Shown here piece after piece: positions 36,903-44,560 of a stretch of 64,000 nt of DNA; the first letter of the stretch is position 1; every line of letters starts with the position of its first letter. This DNA comes from Jannaschia maritima (GTDB lineage: Bacteria; Pseudomonadota; Alphaproteobacteria; Rhodobacterales; Rhodobacteraceae). Under the pieces are notes generated by a model. That model ran no database searches and was not told the DNA's origin. It saw nothing but the letters and a program-made list of their open reading frames with translations. Made by a program: the position numbers and the translations under genes. The stretch covers positions 124,001-188,000 of the forward strand of contig NZ_JARGZA010000007.1 in assembly GCF_030973515.1 (NCBI RefSeq), read 5' to 3'.

Positions 36903-37865
36903 TCACCCCTTCGAGAATTGGAACGTCGTGACCTGTTCGTAAGCGTCGCCCGGTCGCAGCACCGCGGACGGGAAGTCGGGACGGTTCGGCGCGTCGGGCC
37001 AGGCCTGCGGCTCCAGCGCGACGCCGGACCGGGACCCGTTGGGCCGCCCCGCCAGCCCCGGCACGGGCGATTTCAGCTTGGCCCCGTCATAGACCTGCAA
37101 CCCCGGCTCCGTCGTGCCCAGGCGCATCGTGACGCCGGACGCGCGCGAATGCAGCGTGGCGACGTCGCGCCACGGCACGCGGCCATCCGACAGGCACAGG
37201 TTGTGATCCAGGACGTCCCCGCCCCCCACGGGCACCCGGCCTGCGCGGAAGTCGAACGGCGTGCCGTCGACGGAGCGGACCTCGGTCGGGATCAGGTCGT
37301 CGTCCACCGCGACGTAGCGGTCGGCCCCCGGCACCGTCAGCACATGATCGTCCAGCCCGCCGGTCTCGTCCAGGCACCAATACGTGTGGTGTCCGACGTT
37401 GCAGATCGTCGGCGCGTCCGTTTCCGCGCGATAGGTCACGCGAAGGGTCGCGTCCGGGGCGCAGTCGAACCGCGCCGTGACCCGCAAGGCCCCCGGAAAC
37501 CCCATGTCCCCGTCGGCCTGTTCGACCGCGAAGGTGATCGCGTTCGCGGACACCTCGGTCGCCTCCCACACCCGTTTGCCCAGACCCGCGGACCCGCCGT
37601 GCAGCGTGTGCCGTCCCAGGAAGTTCGGATCCGTGTCGTGCCGCCGCCCGTCCAGCACGAACGACGCCCCGCCGATCCGGTTGATGCAGCGCCCCGCCGT
37701 GGCCCCCATATAGCTGCTGTGCTCGGGATAATGGTCCAGGTCCGCCAGCCCCAGCACCAGGGGCGCATCGTGCCCGTCCAGGCGCAGGTCGTGCAGAATC
37801 GCGCCCAGATCGGTGAAGGTGGCGGTCAGGCCGTGGCCCGCGATGGTCCAGGTGGGTCGTGTCAT
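36903..37865 (-). CDS. galM: aldose 1-epimerase
   Basis: This 320-residue galactose mutarotase fold has substrate-binding His residues in RHTLHGG and NVGHHTYWCLD and the catalytic Glu in ALEPQAWPDAPN. It interconverts alpha and beta anomers of aldoses in the cytosol. Length is normal. The gene leads directly into gabD with a gap of 5 bases. No kinase or isomerase sits beside it, so the sugar route it serves is not evident here. Confidence 0.93.
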   Translation of the reverse strand: MTRPTWTIAGHGLTATFTDLGAILHDLRLDGHDAPLVLGLADLDHYPEHSSYMGATAGRCINRIGGASFVLDGRRHDTDPNFLGRHTLHGGSAGLGKRVWEATEVSANAITFAVEQADGDMGFPGALRVTARFDCAPDATLRVTYRAETDAPTICNVGHHTYWCLDETGGLDDHVLTVPGADRYVAVDDDLIPTEVRSVDGTPFDFRAGRVPVGGGDVLDHNLCLSDGRVPWRDVATLHSRASGVTMRLGTTEPGLQVYDGAKLKSPVPGLAGRPNGSRSGVALEPQAWPDAPNRPDFPSAVLRPGDAYEQVTTFQFSKG

Positions 37866-37919
37866 GGGGCCCAGCCTAGCCCGCCGCCCCGCCGGACGCG
37901 AGGGGGGTGGCGACGTGCT

Positions 37920-38315
37920 TCAGGGCTTCAGCACGACCAACAGGACGATCGCCACCACCAGCGCCAGCCCCGCGGGCAGGAACAGGCGGTTGCCTCGTGC
38001 CGGGCCGACCTCGTCTTCCCACGTCGCGCGCCGCAGGCGTCCGACCAGCGCGCCGTGCAGCCCCGCCAGGACCAGCACGAGAAGGATCTTCGGCCCCAGC
38101 CAGGCGGACTGGAACCAGCCGCCCAGGACGCCCAGCAGGATCCCCAGGGCCAGCGCCAGGATCATCGCGGGCGTGGTCACCGCGCGGTCGTAGGCCTTCA
38201 GGGGGCGCAGATGCGCGGGCGCCGGATGGCGCAGGGCGACGGCCACCACCACCATGCCCCCGATCCACGCGAACAGCGAAACCAGATGCGCGGCCTTCGC
38301 CAACTCGTACAGCAT
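37920..38315 (-). CDS. CopD/HemJ-like membrane protein
   Basis: This 131-residue protein has four membrane segments, beginning MLYELAKAAHLVSLFAWIGG with a His in the first segment, then AWLGPKILLVLVLAGLHG, as in CopD/HemJ-type small membrane proteins. These bind heme or copper or act in protoporphyrinogen oxidation; which applies here is unclear. Its ATG overlaps the DUF3817 stop by one base. The pair is divergent from a TetR regulator, which may control it. Confidence 0.65.
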   Translation of the reverse strand: MLYELAKAAHLVSLFAWIGGMVVVAVALRHPAPAHLRPLKAYDRAVTTPAMILALALGILLGVLGGWFQSAWLGPKILLVLVLAGLHGALVGRLRRATWEDEVGPARGNRLFLPAGLALVVAIVLLVVLKP

Positions 38316-38599
38316 CACGACATCTCCGCTTGCCGGCGCAGCCAGCGTTCGTTGAAGAAACCGCCCAAGGGCACGAACGCGCCGGCGAACAGGCGCAGCG
38401 CCCCGATCCAGTCGATCAGCCCCTCCGCCCAGGATCGGACCACGAACCAGAGGAACACCATGAAGGCCAACCCATGGATCGGCCCGACCAGGGACACGGC
38501 CTCCGGCACGCCGAACACGTGCTTCAAGGGCATCGCCACGGCGAACAGCGACAGGAGGGTCCATGCCTCCAGCACGGCGGCACGCATGAGGCCCGTCAT
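38315..38599 (-). CDS. DUF3817 family membrane protein
   Basis: This 94-residue protein has three hydrophobic segments and the DUF3817 pattern AVAMPLKHVFGVPEAVSLVG followed by HGLAFMVFLWFV. Function is unknown. It is the first gene of a two-gene unit with the CopD/HemJ-like gene. The unit is divergent from the TetR gene across a 77-base region that carries an inverted repeat. Confidence 0.8.
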   Translation of the reverse strand: MTGLMRAAVLEAWTLLSLFAVAMPLKHVFGVPEAVSLVGPIHGLAFMVFLWFVVRSWAEGLIDWIGALRLFAGAFVPLGGFFNERWLRRQAEMS

Positions 38600-38622
38600 G
38601 GAATCACCCTCATCTCACATAA

Positions 38623-38643
38623 GTAAACATCCGTTTTCTTTAC
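38623..38643. promoter_or_regulatory. probable TetR operator
   Basis: GTAAA...TTTAC (38623-38627 and 38639-38643) is an inverted repeat in an AT-rich 77-base region between the DUF3817 gene and tetR. A related GTAAAC occurs again 30 bases on (GGTTGTAAACAATCG). Its position suits autoregulation and control of the divergent pair. Inference from position and symmetry. Confidence 0.5.
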
Positions 38644-38676
38644 GGACCGCCCGGCGGGTTGTAAACAATCGTCCAC

Positions 38677-39333
38677 ATGCCCATCGTCACGCAGAATGCC
38701 GCAGGTCGCGCCCGCGACCGCACCGCGACCGAGGCGCGGATCCTCAGGGCCGCACGGACCGTGTTCGCGCGGCGCGGCTACGACGCCGCCGGGCTGCGCG
38801 AGATCGCGGAGGTGGCGCAGGCCAACCTGTCCCTCATCAGCCGCTACTTCGGCGGCAAGGAAGGGCTGCTGGTGGCATTGACGGACCAATTCGTCGCCGC
38901 CCGGCGCGAGGGCGCGCTGCCCTACCCTCCCCAACCCAATCTAGAGGCCGAGATCCACGCGTACCTCCGCGCGAAGCTGGCGCAGGACTTGGCGGACGAG
39001 GAGGTCATCCGACTGATCGTCAGCCGCTCCGCCATCGACGCCGACTTCCGCCGGAGCGGCGCGCGCCACATGGACGGCAAGGCCGACCGCAACTTCCACG
39101 ACCGCATCCGGTTGTTGCAGGACCGCGGCGCCGTGCCCCCGGACGCGGACATCGACCTGTTGTTCGCCTCCGTGCAGTACATGTCGTTCTCCGTGAACTT
39201 CTTCGGCGCGATGCTGGCAGATCGCCCTATGGCCGAGGCCGAGGCCCTGTTCGCCGGCTTCGCCGCCGCGCTGGCGGACGGACTGCCCCGGGGGGGACGC
39301 CCCCCGCCGGGGACGGGGGGCCTTGAGGCATGA
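38677..39333 (+). CDS. TetR family transcriptional regulator
   Basis: This 218-residue protein has an N-terminal HTH (ATEARILRAARTVFARRGYD; LREIAEVAQANLSLISRYFG) and an all-helical C-terminal ligand domain. The tail (about 205-218) is Gly/Pro-rich. It probably represses the divergent DUF3817-CopD pair through the GTAAA/TTTAC repeat. The ligand is unknown. It converges with the gene at 39442-39789. Confidence 0.9.
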   Translation: MPIVTQNAAGRARDRTATEARILRAARTVFARRGYDAAGLREIAEVAQANLSLISRYFGGKEGLLVALTDQFVAARREGALPYPPQPNLEAEIHAYLRAKLAQDLADEEVIRLIVSRSAIDADFRRSGARHMDGKADRNFHDRIRLLQDRGAVPPDADIDLLFASVQYMSFSVNFFGAMLADRPMAEAEALFAGFAAALADGLPRGGRPPPGTGGLEA

Positions 39334-39343
39334 CGATGCAGTG

Positions 39344-39424
39344 GGTCCCTGCCCGCGCGCCGCAGGACATGGAGGTGGGACGCGAAACCCCCGACTGCGG
39401 ACGGGGCAGGGATACGCAGGGACC
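39344..39424. repeat. inverted repeat between convergent genes
   Basis: GGTCCCTGC (39344-39352) is the exact reverse complement of GCAGGGACC (39416-39424). The left arm can pair instead with a closer partner: TCCCTGCCC (39346-39354) with GGGCAGGGA (39404-39412). It fills the 108-base gap after tetR and probably ends transcription from one or both sides. No T run is present. Confidence 0.5.
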
Positions 39425-39441
39425 GTGACGATGCCGGCGGC

Positions 39442-39789
39442 CTAGCTGGCCCGCTCGCCGGTCATCTCTCGGACCATGCCCTTCTCGGTGACGATCACCT
39501 CGCTGATGCGACCGTAGCGGGACTTCGCCCCGGACTTGTACCGATCGAGCATCCGCTCGATCGATTCCAGCGAGTCGGATTCGAGAATTTCGATCATCCG
39601 GTCGCGCGACAGCCCGGTCGTCTTCAGAGACACCAGGGACACGTCGCTGAGATGCTCCTCCAACTCTTCGATATGCGGCCGGGTCAGATCGACCCGCTTC
39701 TCGCGACCCAACTCGTAGTAGTGCGGATCGACATCCACGAAGGCGAGGACGACGTACCGGCGCTTGCCCGACGTGCTATGGGGGTCCAT
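39442..39789 (-). CDS. conserved-looking protein of unknown function
   Basis: This 115-residue protein is a likely compact alpha/beta domain: a first strand RRYVVLAFVDVDPHYY, a charged helix RPHIEELEEHLSD, a strand VSLVSLKTTGL, a helix RDRMIEILESDSLESIERML and a final strand GRISEVIVTEKGM. This alternation suggests a ferredoxin-like fold. I do not recognise the family. GGGAG lies 6 bases before the ATG. It is transcribed on its own; a terminator for the upstream operon lies 79 bases upstream. Confidence 0.7.
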   Translation of the reverse strand: MDPHSTSGKRRYVVLAFVDVDPHYYELGREKRVDLTRPHIEELEEHLSDVSLVSLKTTGLSRDRMIEILESDSLESIERMLDRYKSGAKSRYGRISEVIVTEKGMVREMTGERAS

Positions 39790-39867
39790 GGCTTTCTCCC
39801 TTGGCTAGGATTGAAACGACGTCAACGAAGCCCGAGGATTGGAACATCCTTCCTTCTAATTCTCAAC

Positions 39868-39887
39868 AAAAACTTCCGTAACGGAAG
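39868..39887 (-). terminator. intrinsic terminator of the aconitase X operon
   Basis: On the minus strand CTTCCG-TTA-CGGAAG is followed at once by TTTTT (39868-39872), a textbook hairpin plus U run, 64 bases beyond the aconitase X stop. A second pairing, CTTCCTTC (39849-39856) with GAAGGAAG (39884-39891), overlaps it. This is the clearest intrinsic terminator in the window. Confidence 0.85.
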
Positions 39888-39950
39888 GAAGAGCCACGGG
39901 GGGCGGGGCTCTCGGGCTCACCAAGCCCCATCGGCAGGTGCTGCAGACGC

Positions 39951-41633
39951 CTAGACCCGCCCGCGCGTCGCCGCCCTCGCGCAGTCCGCCAGGCTACCGA
40001 ACACCGTCGTGCAGCCCGTCAGCCCCGGTCCGTAATGCGCGTACTTGCCGGAATTCGTCATCACGACCTTCGCCCCCGGCGGGAACAGGGGACGGGCGAT
40101 GGAGCACCAGCAGCAATCCGACACGACCACCGCGCCCGCCCCTTCCAACCGCGCCAGCGTGCCGCACGCCGCGATCTCGGCTCGCACGGCCGCGCCCAGG
40201 GTCAGCACCACGTCCACCCCGTCCGCGACGCGGCGCCCGTCCAGCAGGTCCGCGAACCGGCGGCATTCGTCCGCCGACAGGTGGGGACTGCCCAGCGCGA
40301 CAAGGTCCACCCGCGCGCCGGGCGCCGCGAAGCCGTCCCGCGCGGCGTCCAGATCCTCGGGCCCGATACGGATGGCGGGCAGGCACGCGCCGGACCAGGC
40401 ATCCGCCTCGGGCGTCACGCCCGCGACATGCAGCATCGGTGCGGCGGATGTTGTGCCGAACGCCGCGCACAAGGCCTTCAGGTCGTCGTGCGACGGCCCG
40501 GCCCGCTCCAACCCCCGCAGCAACGGGATGCCGGCGGGCGACGCGCGCCCCGCCAGCCATCCCAGCATCGGCCACGTTCCGTCGTCCACGACCTCGGGCA
40601 ACGCGACGTCCAGCGCCGCGACGGGCGCGCGGCCCTCGTCCAGATAGGCCCCCGCCTCGGGCGCGCGCCCCGTCACCGCGATCATCAGGTCCAGGAAATC
40701 GGGATGCTTGGGCGTCCGCGCGCCCAGAACGGTGTTGGCGAAGACCACCGCGTTCGATTCCGCCCAGGCGATCCGCTCGCCCCGCGCGGGCCGGTCCGCC
40801 AGCAGATAGGGCGCGCAGGTGAAGGTCGGCGCGGCCCCCATGGCGACATACGCGTCGGCCAGTTCCTGCGCGGGCGTCCCGAACGCGGGGGCGACCCCCT
40901 GCCGCCGCCAGCGCGCCCGGTCCACCGAGATCGCGTTCGTCGTCGTCGGCACCCGCACCCGCGCCCCTTGGTCGCGCATCGCGCGCGCGAAGGTCAGGTT
41001 GCCGTCGTTGGCATAGATGCAGCCGTCGATGTGGACGCGGGTGACGTCGATCAGGCGGGCGGCACCCTGCACGCGCGCCATCGCCACGACGGTCTCCATC
41101 GCGATGCGCGGGGCCGGGCCGTCGTCGCCCGCCAACGTCCGGCGGTCCGCGTCCGACAGGGCGGGACCGTCCCCGCCGCCTTCGCCCAGCGCGATGCGAT
41201 GCCCGTCGGCCACCAATGCGCTTCCGTCGAACCCGGCCCGCCCCGACGCGGCCACGCGGTCGTAGGCGTCCGCGCGCAGCCGCGCGACACCCACCGCCCG
41301 GTCGAACAGCAGCCCCGCCACCAGGGCGCCCAGCGTCAGGACGTCCTCGTCCTCGCAAAAGACCAGCAGGCGGGGGGCCAGACCCGACAGCGCCAGGCTC
41401 AGGAGGACGGCACTGCCCGTGCAGGACCCGCGCGAGGTCGGCATCGCCAGCACCGTACCCGCGACCGACGCACCGCGCTGGGGATGATGGGTGTCGATGA
41501 CCGTGCCGGTCTCGGGATCGACCCCGCCCCAGAAGCTGATCCCTTCGGCGCAGGCCAGGACCGGCGCGTCGGCGAAGACGGGCGGGCGGTGGACCAGCAG
41601 GCCGCCCGCGCCGTCCCCCCGCGGCATCGTCAC
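39951..41633 (-). CDS. aconitase X, fused small and large domains
   Basis: This 560-residue protein has an N-terminal DUF126 swivel domain (about 1-125; SRGSCTGSAVLL is the family loop) fused to a DUF521 catalytic domain (DVTRVHIDGCIYANDGNLTF; FTCAPYLLADRPARGERIAW; VVSDCCWCSI). Cys residues in these segments are candidates for the Fe-S site. Characterised aconitase X enzymes dehydrate cis-3-hydroxy-L-proline or mevalonate 5-phosphate; the substrate here is unknown. The GTG at 41633 overlaps the 2-hydroxyacid dehydrogenase stop (GTGA), linking the two activities. Confidence 0.85.
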   Translation of the reverse strand: MTMPRGDGAGGLLVHRPPVFADAPVLACAEGISFWGGVDPETGTVIDTHHPQRGASVAGTVLAMPTSRGSCTGSAVLLSLALSGLAPRLLVFCEDEDVLTLGALVAGLLFDRAVGVARLRADAYDRVAASGRAGFDGSALVADGHRIALGEGGGDGPALSDADRRTLAGDDGPAPRIAMETVVAMARVQGAARLIDVTRVHIDGCIYANDGNLTFARAMRDQGARVRVPTTTNAISVDRARWRRQGVAPAFGTPAQELADAYVAMGAAPTFTCAPYLLADRPARGERIAWAESNAVVFANTVLGARTPKHPDFLDLMIAVTGRAPEAGAYLDEGRAPVAALDVALPEVVDDGTWPMLGWLAGRASPAGIPLLRGLERAGPSHDDLKALCAAFGTTSAAPMLHVAGVTPEADAWSGACLPAIRIGPEDLDAARDGFAAPGARVDLVALGSPHLSADECRRFADLLDGRRVADGVDVVLTLGAAVRAEIAACGTLARLEGAGAVVVSDCCWCSIARPLFPPGAKVVMTNSGKYAHYGPGLTGCTTVFGSLADCARAATRGRV

Positions 41634-42529
41634 AGGCCCAGCCGGTCCGCCACCGCGCGGGCGATCATCTCGGACACGCGCGCGTTGGCCTCCTGCGTGA
41701 CGCCGCCGATATGGGGGGTCAGGATCAGGTTCGGCACGCCCGCGAACGGGTTGTCCGCGCCCAGCGGCTCGGCGGCGAACGTGTCCAGCGCGGCGCCCGC
41801 CAGATGGCCCGACCGCAACGCGTCGCAGACCGCCGCCTCGTCCACCACGCCACCGCGCGCCGCGTTGACCAGCACCCCGCCCGGCCGCATCGCCGCCAGG
41901 GCGGCCCCGTCGATCAGGTCGCGCGTCCCGTCCGTCAGCGGCACGTGCAGCGACACGACGTCGGCACGCGCCAGCAGTGCGGGCAGGTCCACCGCCTCGG
42001 TCCCGTCGAAGTCGGACGCGAAAGGATCGTGCGCGATCACCGTCATCCCCAGCGCGCGGCCCAGCGCGCCCGTGCGGCGCGCGATCTCGCCGTAGCCCAC
42101 CAGCCCCAGGACCTTGCCCGCGATCTCGCGCCCCTGCCCCAGGGGCCCGCGCGGCCAGTCCCCCGCCTGCATGGCGTCGCGCGACAGGTACGCCCCGCGC
42201 AGCAGCATCGCGGCCGTGGTGACGACGTATTCGGCGACAGACAGGGTGTTGGCCCCCGTGGCGGGGATCACCGCGATGTTCCGCTCCCTGCACCCGTCCA
42301 CGTCGATGTTGTCCAGCCCCACACCCAGGCGCCCCACCACGCGGAACCCCGCATCCAGCAGTGGTCCGCGGACCGGCGTTCGGTTGCGCACGATCAGCGC
42401 GTGGCAGTCCCGCGCCAGCCGCGCCAGATCGTCCGGCCGGTCCGGCAGGTCGGGTTGGTACGTCACGTCCCCGCGCGCCGACAGCCAGTCGACCCAGTCC
42501 AGGGCCATGAACTCGGTGATCAGGATCAT
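41630..42529 (-). CDS. D-isomer-specific 2-hydroxyacid dehydrogenase
   Basis: This 299-residue NAD-dependent enzyme has GLVGYGEIARRTG as the Rossmann loop, NAARGGVVDE (Arg), a Glu in ALDTFAAEPLG, and the catalytic His in ILTPHIGGVT. It resembles the phosphoglycerate-dehydrogenase branch but lacks the regulatory ACT domain. It is coupled to aconitase X by a 4-base overlap, so it probably oxidises or reduces a hydroxyacid made or used by that enzyme. Specificity is unknown. Confidence 0.88.
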   Translation of the reverse strand: MILITEFMALDWVDWLSARGDVTYQPDLPDRPDDLARLARDCHALIVRNRTPVRGPLLDAGFRVVGRLGVGLDNIDVDGCRERNIAVIPATGANTLSVAEYVVTTAAMLLRGAYLSRDAMQAGDWPRGPLGQGREIAGKVLGLVGYGEIARRTGALGRALGMTVIAHDPFASDFDGTEAVDLPALLARADVVSLHVPLTDGTRDLIDGAALAAMRPGGVLVNAARGGVVDEAAVCDALRSGHLAGAALDTFAAEPLGADNPFAGVPNLILTPHIGGVTQEANARVSEMIARAVADRLGL

Positions 42530-42593
42530 GCGGCACCCTCCAACGCGACCGGGCCTTCCTGGCCGGGGATCGGACGGGCCGCAAGCCGGTCGG

Positions 42594-43133
42594 TCAGAAG
42601 AAGAACGCCCCGGCCGCGGCCTCCATCACCACGCCGATATCGCCGCGCTCGCGCGCATAGGCCCGGGCGCCCGCCGGCACGCCCGCATCCGCATCCAGCG
42701 CGCGGAACCGGATCCCGTCCGCCATCTGCGTCGTTCCCGCCTCGAACGGCGTGACGACGTTGTTCGCGATCATCGCCGGGAGGCGGTCGATCACCGCTCG
42801 CGGGGCCAGCACCACGGTGTCGCGGCGCAACAGCCCGATCATCGTCTCGACGCTCAGATGCGCCGGGTCAGCGCGCGTCAGGATCACCACGTCGGGCCGC
42901 CCGAACCGCAGATACGCCGATTGCGGCCCGACCGGGTCGACCATCACCGTGACGCCGTCCACCTGCACGACCAGCCCGACCTCCGTGACGGCGAACGCGT
43001 CCGGCGCCCCGACCGCCGCCTGCGCCAGCCGCAGGGCGGGCCAGTCCCGGTCCACCGGCGGCGGTGGGCCACCATCCGGTCCGACGCCCCCCAGCAGCAC
43101 CCCCAGCCCCGCGATCCCGATCCAAGTGTTCAT
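42594..43133 (-). CDS. MBL-fold protein lacking the metal-binding His motif
   Basis: This 179-residue protein has the start of a metallo-beta-lactamase fold of the UlaG type (FAVTEVGLVVQVDGVTVMVD; GRPDVVILTRADPAHL). The expected T-H-x-H-x-D-H box reads T-R-A-D-P-A-H, so three of four metal ligands are gone. The N terminus (MNTWIGIAGLGVLLGGV) is hydrophobic and may be a signal peptide or anchor. It ends with GAFFF, shorter than usual. Probably non-catalytic. It lies between the dehydrogenase operon and the aconitase X pair. Confidence 0.65.
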   Translation of the reverse strand: MNTWIGIAGLGVLLGGVGPDGGPPPPVDRDWPALRLAQAAVGAPDAFAVTEVGLVVQVDGVTVMVDPVGPQSAYLRFGRPDVVILTRADPAHLSVETMIGLLRRDTVVLAPRAVIDRLPAMIANNVVTPFEAGTTQMADGIRFRALDADAGVPAGARAYARERGDIGVVMEAAAGAFFF

Positions 43134-43334
43134 GCCCGTCCGTCCCGTCCCGTTCGGTCCGGCACATAGGACGCCCCCGGCCCGCCGCCATCCCCCCACG
43201 CGACCCGCCCGCCCGTTCCGGAAGACCCATCGCCGGGTCCGGCCGGCCAAGCGACGACACCGTGGACGACAGGAAGGCGTACCGGGGGCGAAGGGCTGGT
43301 CCCGTCGGGGACGGGTCGACCCGAGGTCCGCAGC

Positions 43335-43356
43335 GCGGTCCGCCCGAGCGGACCGC
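43335..43356. terminator. strong GC hairpin after the sugar operon
   Basis: GCGGTCCGC and GCGGACCGC are perfect 9-base arms around a CCGA loop, about 112 bases beyond the MocA-type stop on the minus strand. There is no T run on either side, so termination may need Rho or may be partial. Confidence 0.5.
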
Positions 43357-43428
43357 CGGACACCGCCCCCTGTGCGGAACGGCGCGCGACGGGGTCCGAT
43401 CAGGCCCGTGATCCGACGTTTCGTATGC

Positions 43429-43450
43429 ACGGGGGGTGTACGGGGGGTGT
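43429..43450. repeat. 11-base tandem repeat
   Basis: ACGGGGGGTGT occurs twice in direct succession (43429-43439 and 43440-43450), followed by ACG. It lies 18 bases past the stop of the minus-strand MocA gene. The run of six G in each unit may make it prone to slippage. No function is evident. Confidence 0.7.
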
Positions 43451-43468
43451 ACGCCCTATTCCGTGCCC

Positions 43469-44560
43469 TCAGGGGCCCCTGCCGCTCAGGTCGATGGCCT
43501 GCCCGGCCCGCGCCGATTCCTCCGCGGCCTCGCCCACGAGCACCGACCAGTACCCGTCCTCCAACGTCACCTCCGGCGTGCCGCCATCCTGCACGAGCTT
43601 CAGGAAACGTTGGTGCTGATAGAATGTGCTGCCGTGGTGGTCGCCCGCGATCAGCAGCTCGGGGGGGGTCGGCACGACCTCCCGCACCTCCCGCTTCAAC
43701 GCCCTGATGCTGGTCACGAACTCCGCTTCCCGGGGGGCGGCGTCGGGGGCGAACCGCGCCGGTCCGGGGATCATCGCGTCGCACCGCGCCTTCGGCCCCG
43801 TGACGGCCACGAACTCCTGCCAATGGGATCCTTCGGCGAACATGCACAGATCCAGCATCCCCCTGGTTCCATTGGCGAAATCCACGACCACATAGGCGTT
43901 GTCCACGATGTCGGGGATCCCCCCCGCATAGCGTTCGTCCCGGTGGTTCACGTCCACGCCCGCACTCGCATAAACCCGCACCGGATCGGACCGCAGGATC
44001 AGCCGCATCAGGTCCCAGAAGTGGCAGCACTTCTCCACCAGGGTCCCCCCCGTCCGGGAATTGAACCGATTCCAGTCGTCCACCTTGGGCAGGAACGGGA
44101 AGCGGTGCTCGCGGATGGACACCATGCGCGGATCGCCCACCGCGCCTTGGTCCAGAGCCTGCAACAACCGCTGGATCGGCGGCATGTAGCGGTATTCCAT
44201 CGCCACCCAGATCGGCGCGCGCCGCCCCTTGGCCATGTTCAACAGGTCACGGCAATCGGCGGTGGTCGTGGCCAGCGGTTTCTCGACCAGGATGGGCTTG
44301 TCGGTCGCCATCAGCCGCTGCAGCAGGCCCGCGTGCAGGTCGTTCGGCGCCGCCACCAGATACACGTCGACGTCGGATTGCAGGACCAGATCCTCCGCCG
44401 TCAGATAGCCCTTCGCCGACTGCGCGGTGGCGAGCGACAGGGCGCGCATCCCCTCGTCCGGGTCGGCCACCGCCGTCACCGCGGCATCGCCCAGGAGGTT
44501 GATGTTGCGGATATGCTCCTGCCCCATCATGCCCGCGCCGATCAGACCATAACGGATCAC
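43469..44560 (-). CDS. Gfo/Idh/MocA family oxidoreductase
   Basis: This 363-residue NAD(P)-dependent sugar dehydrogenase has the Rossmann loop GLIGAGMMGQEHIRNI, the EKPLATT motif and the C-terminal domain with VEKCCHFWDLMRLI, where His/Asp complete the usual MocA active site. It would oxidise a cyclic sugar, inositol or sugar acid. The GTG at 44560 overlaps the isomerase stop (GTGA). It is the last gene of the four-gene operon. Substrate unknown. Confidence 0.9.
   Translation of the reverse strand: MIRYGLIGAGMMGQEHIRNINLLGDAAVTAVADPDEGMRALSLATAQSAKGYLTAEDLVLQSDVDVYLVAAPNDLHAGLLQRLMATDKPILVEKPLATTTADCRDLLNMAKGRRAPIWVAMEYRYMPPIQRLLQALDQGAVGDPRMVSIREHRFPFLPKVDDWNRFNSRTGGTLVEKCCHFWDLMRLILRSDPVRVYASAGVDVNHRDERYAGGIPDIVDNAYVVVDFANGTRGMLDLCMFAEGSHWQEFVAVTGPKARCDAMIPGPARFAPDAAPREAEFVTSIRALKREVREVVPTPPELLIAGDHHGSTFYQHQRFLKLVQDGGTPEVTLEDGYWSVLVGEAAEESARAGQAIDLSGRGP

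Larger units (their letters stand above)
43134..43468. other. 335-base gap with hairpins and a short tandem repeat
   Basis: I see no gene. Several perfect palindromes occur: GCGGTCCGC-CCGA-GCGGACCGC (43335-43356), GGGTCGACCC (near 43315) and GTCCC/GGGAC (near 43303). ACGGGGGGTGT is repeated twice head to tail at 43429-43450, just past the stop of the MocA-type gene. The hairpin at 43335 is the likely end of the kinase-isomerase-dehydrogenase operon. The last ~100 bases before 43133 should hold the MBL gene promoter. Confidence 0.55.

Noticed and set aside
39951-42584. A single 877-codon protein covering both the hydroxyacid dehydrogenase region and aconitase X
   Set aside because: The upstream half is an out-of-frame reading of the dehydrogenase gene. 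The GTGA junction at 41630-41633 shows two separate genes.
43429-43450. Start of a CRISPR or larger tandem array
   Set aside because: There are only two adjacent 11-base copies with no spacers and no cas genes.
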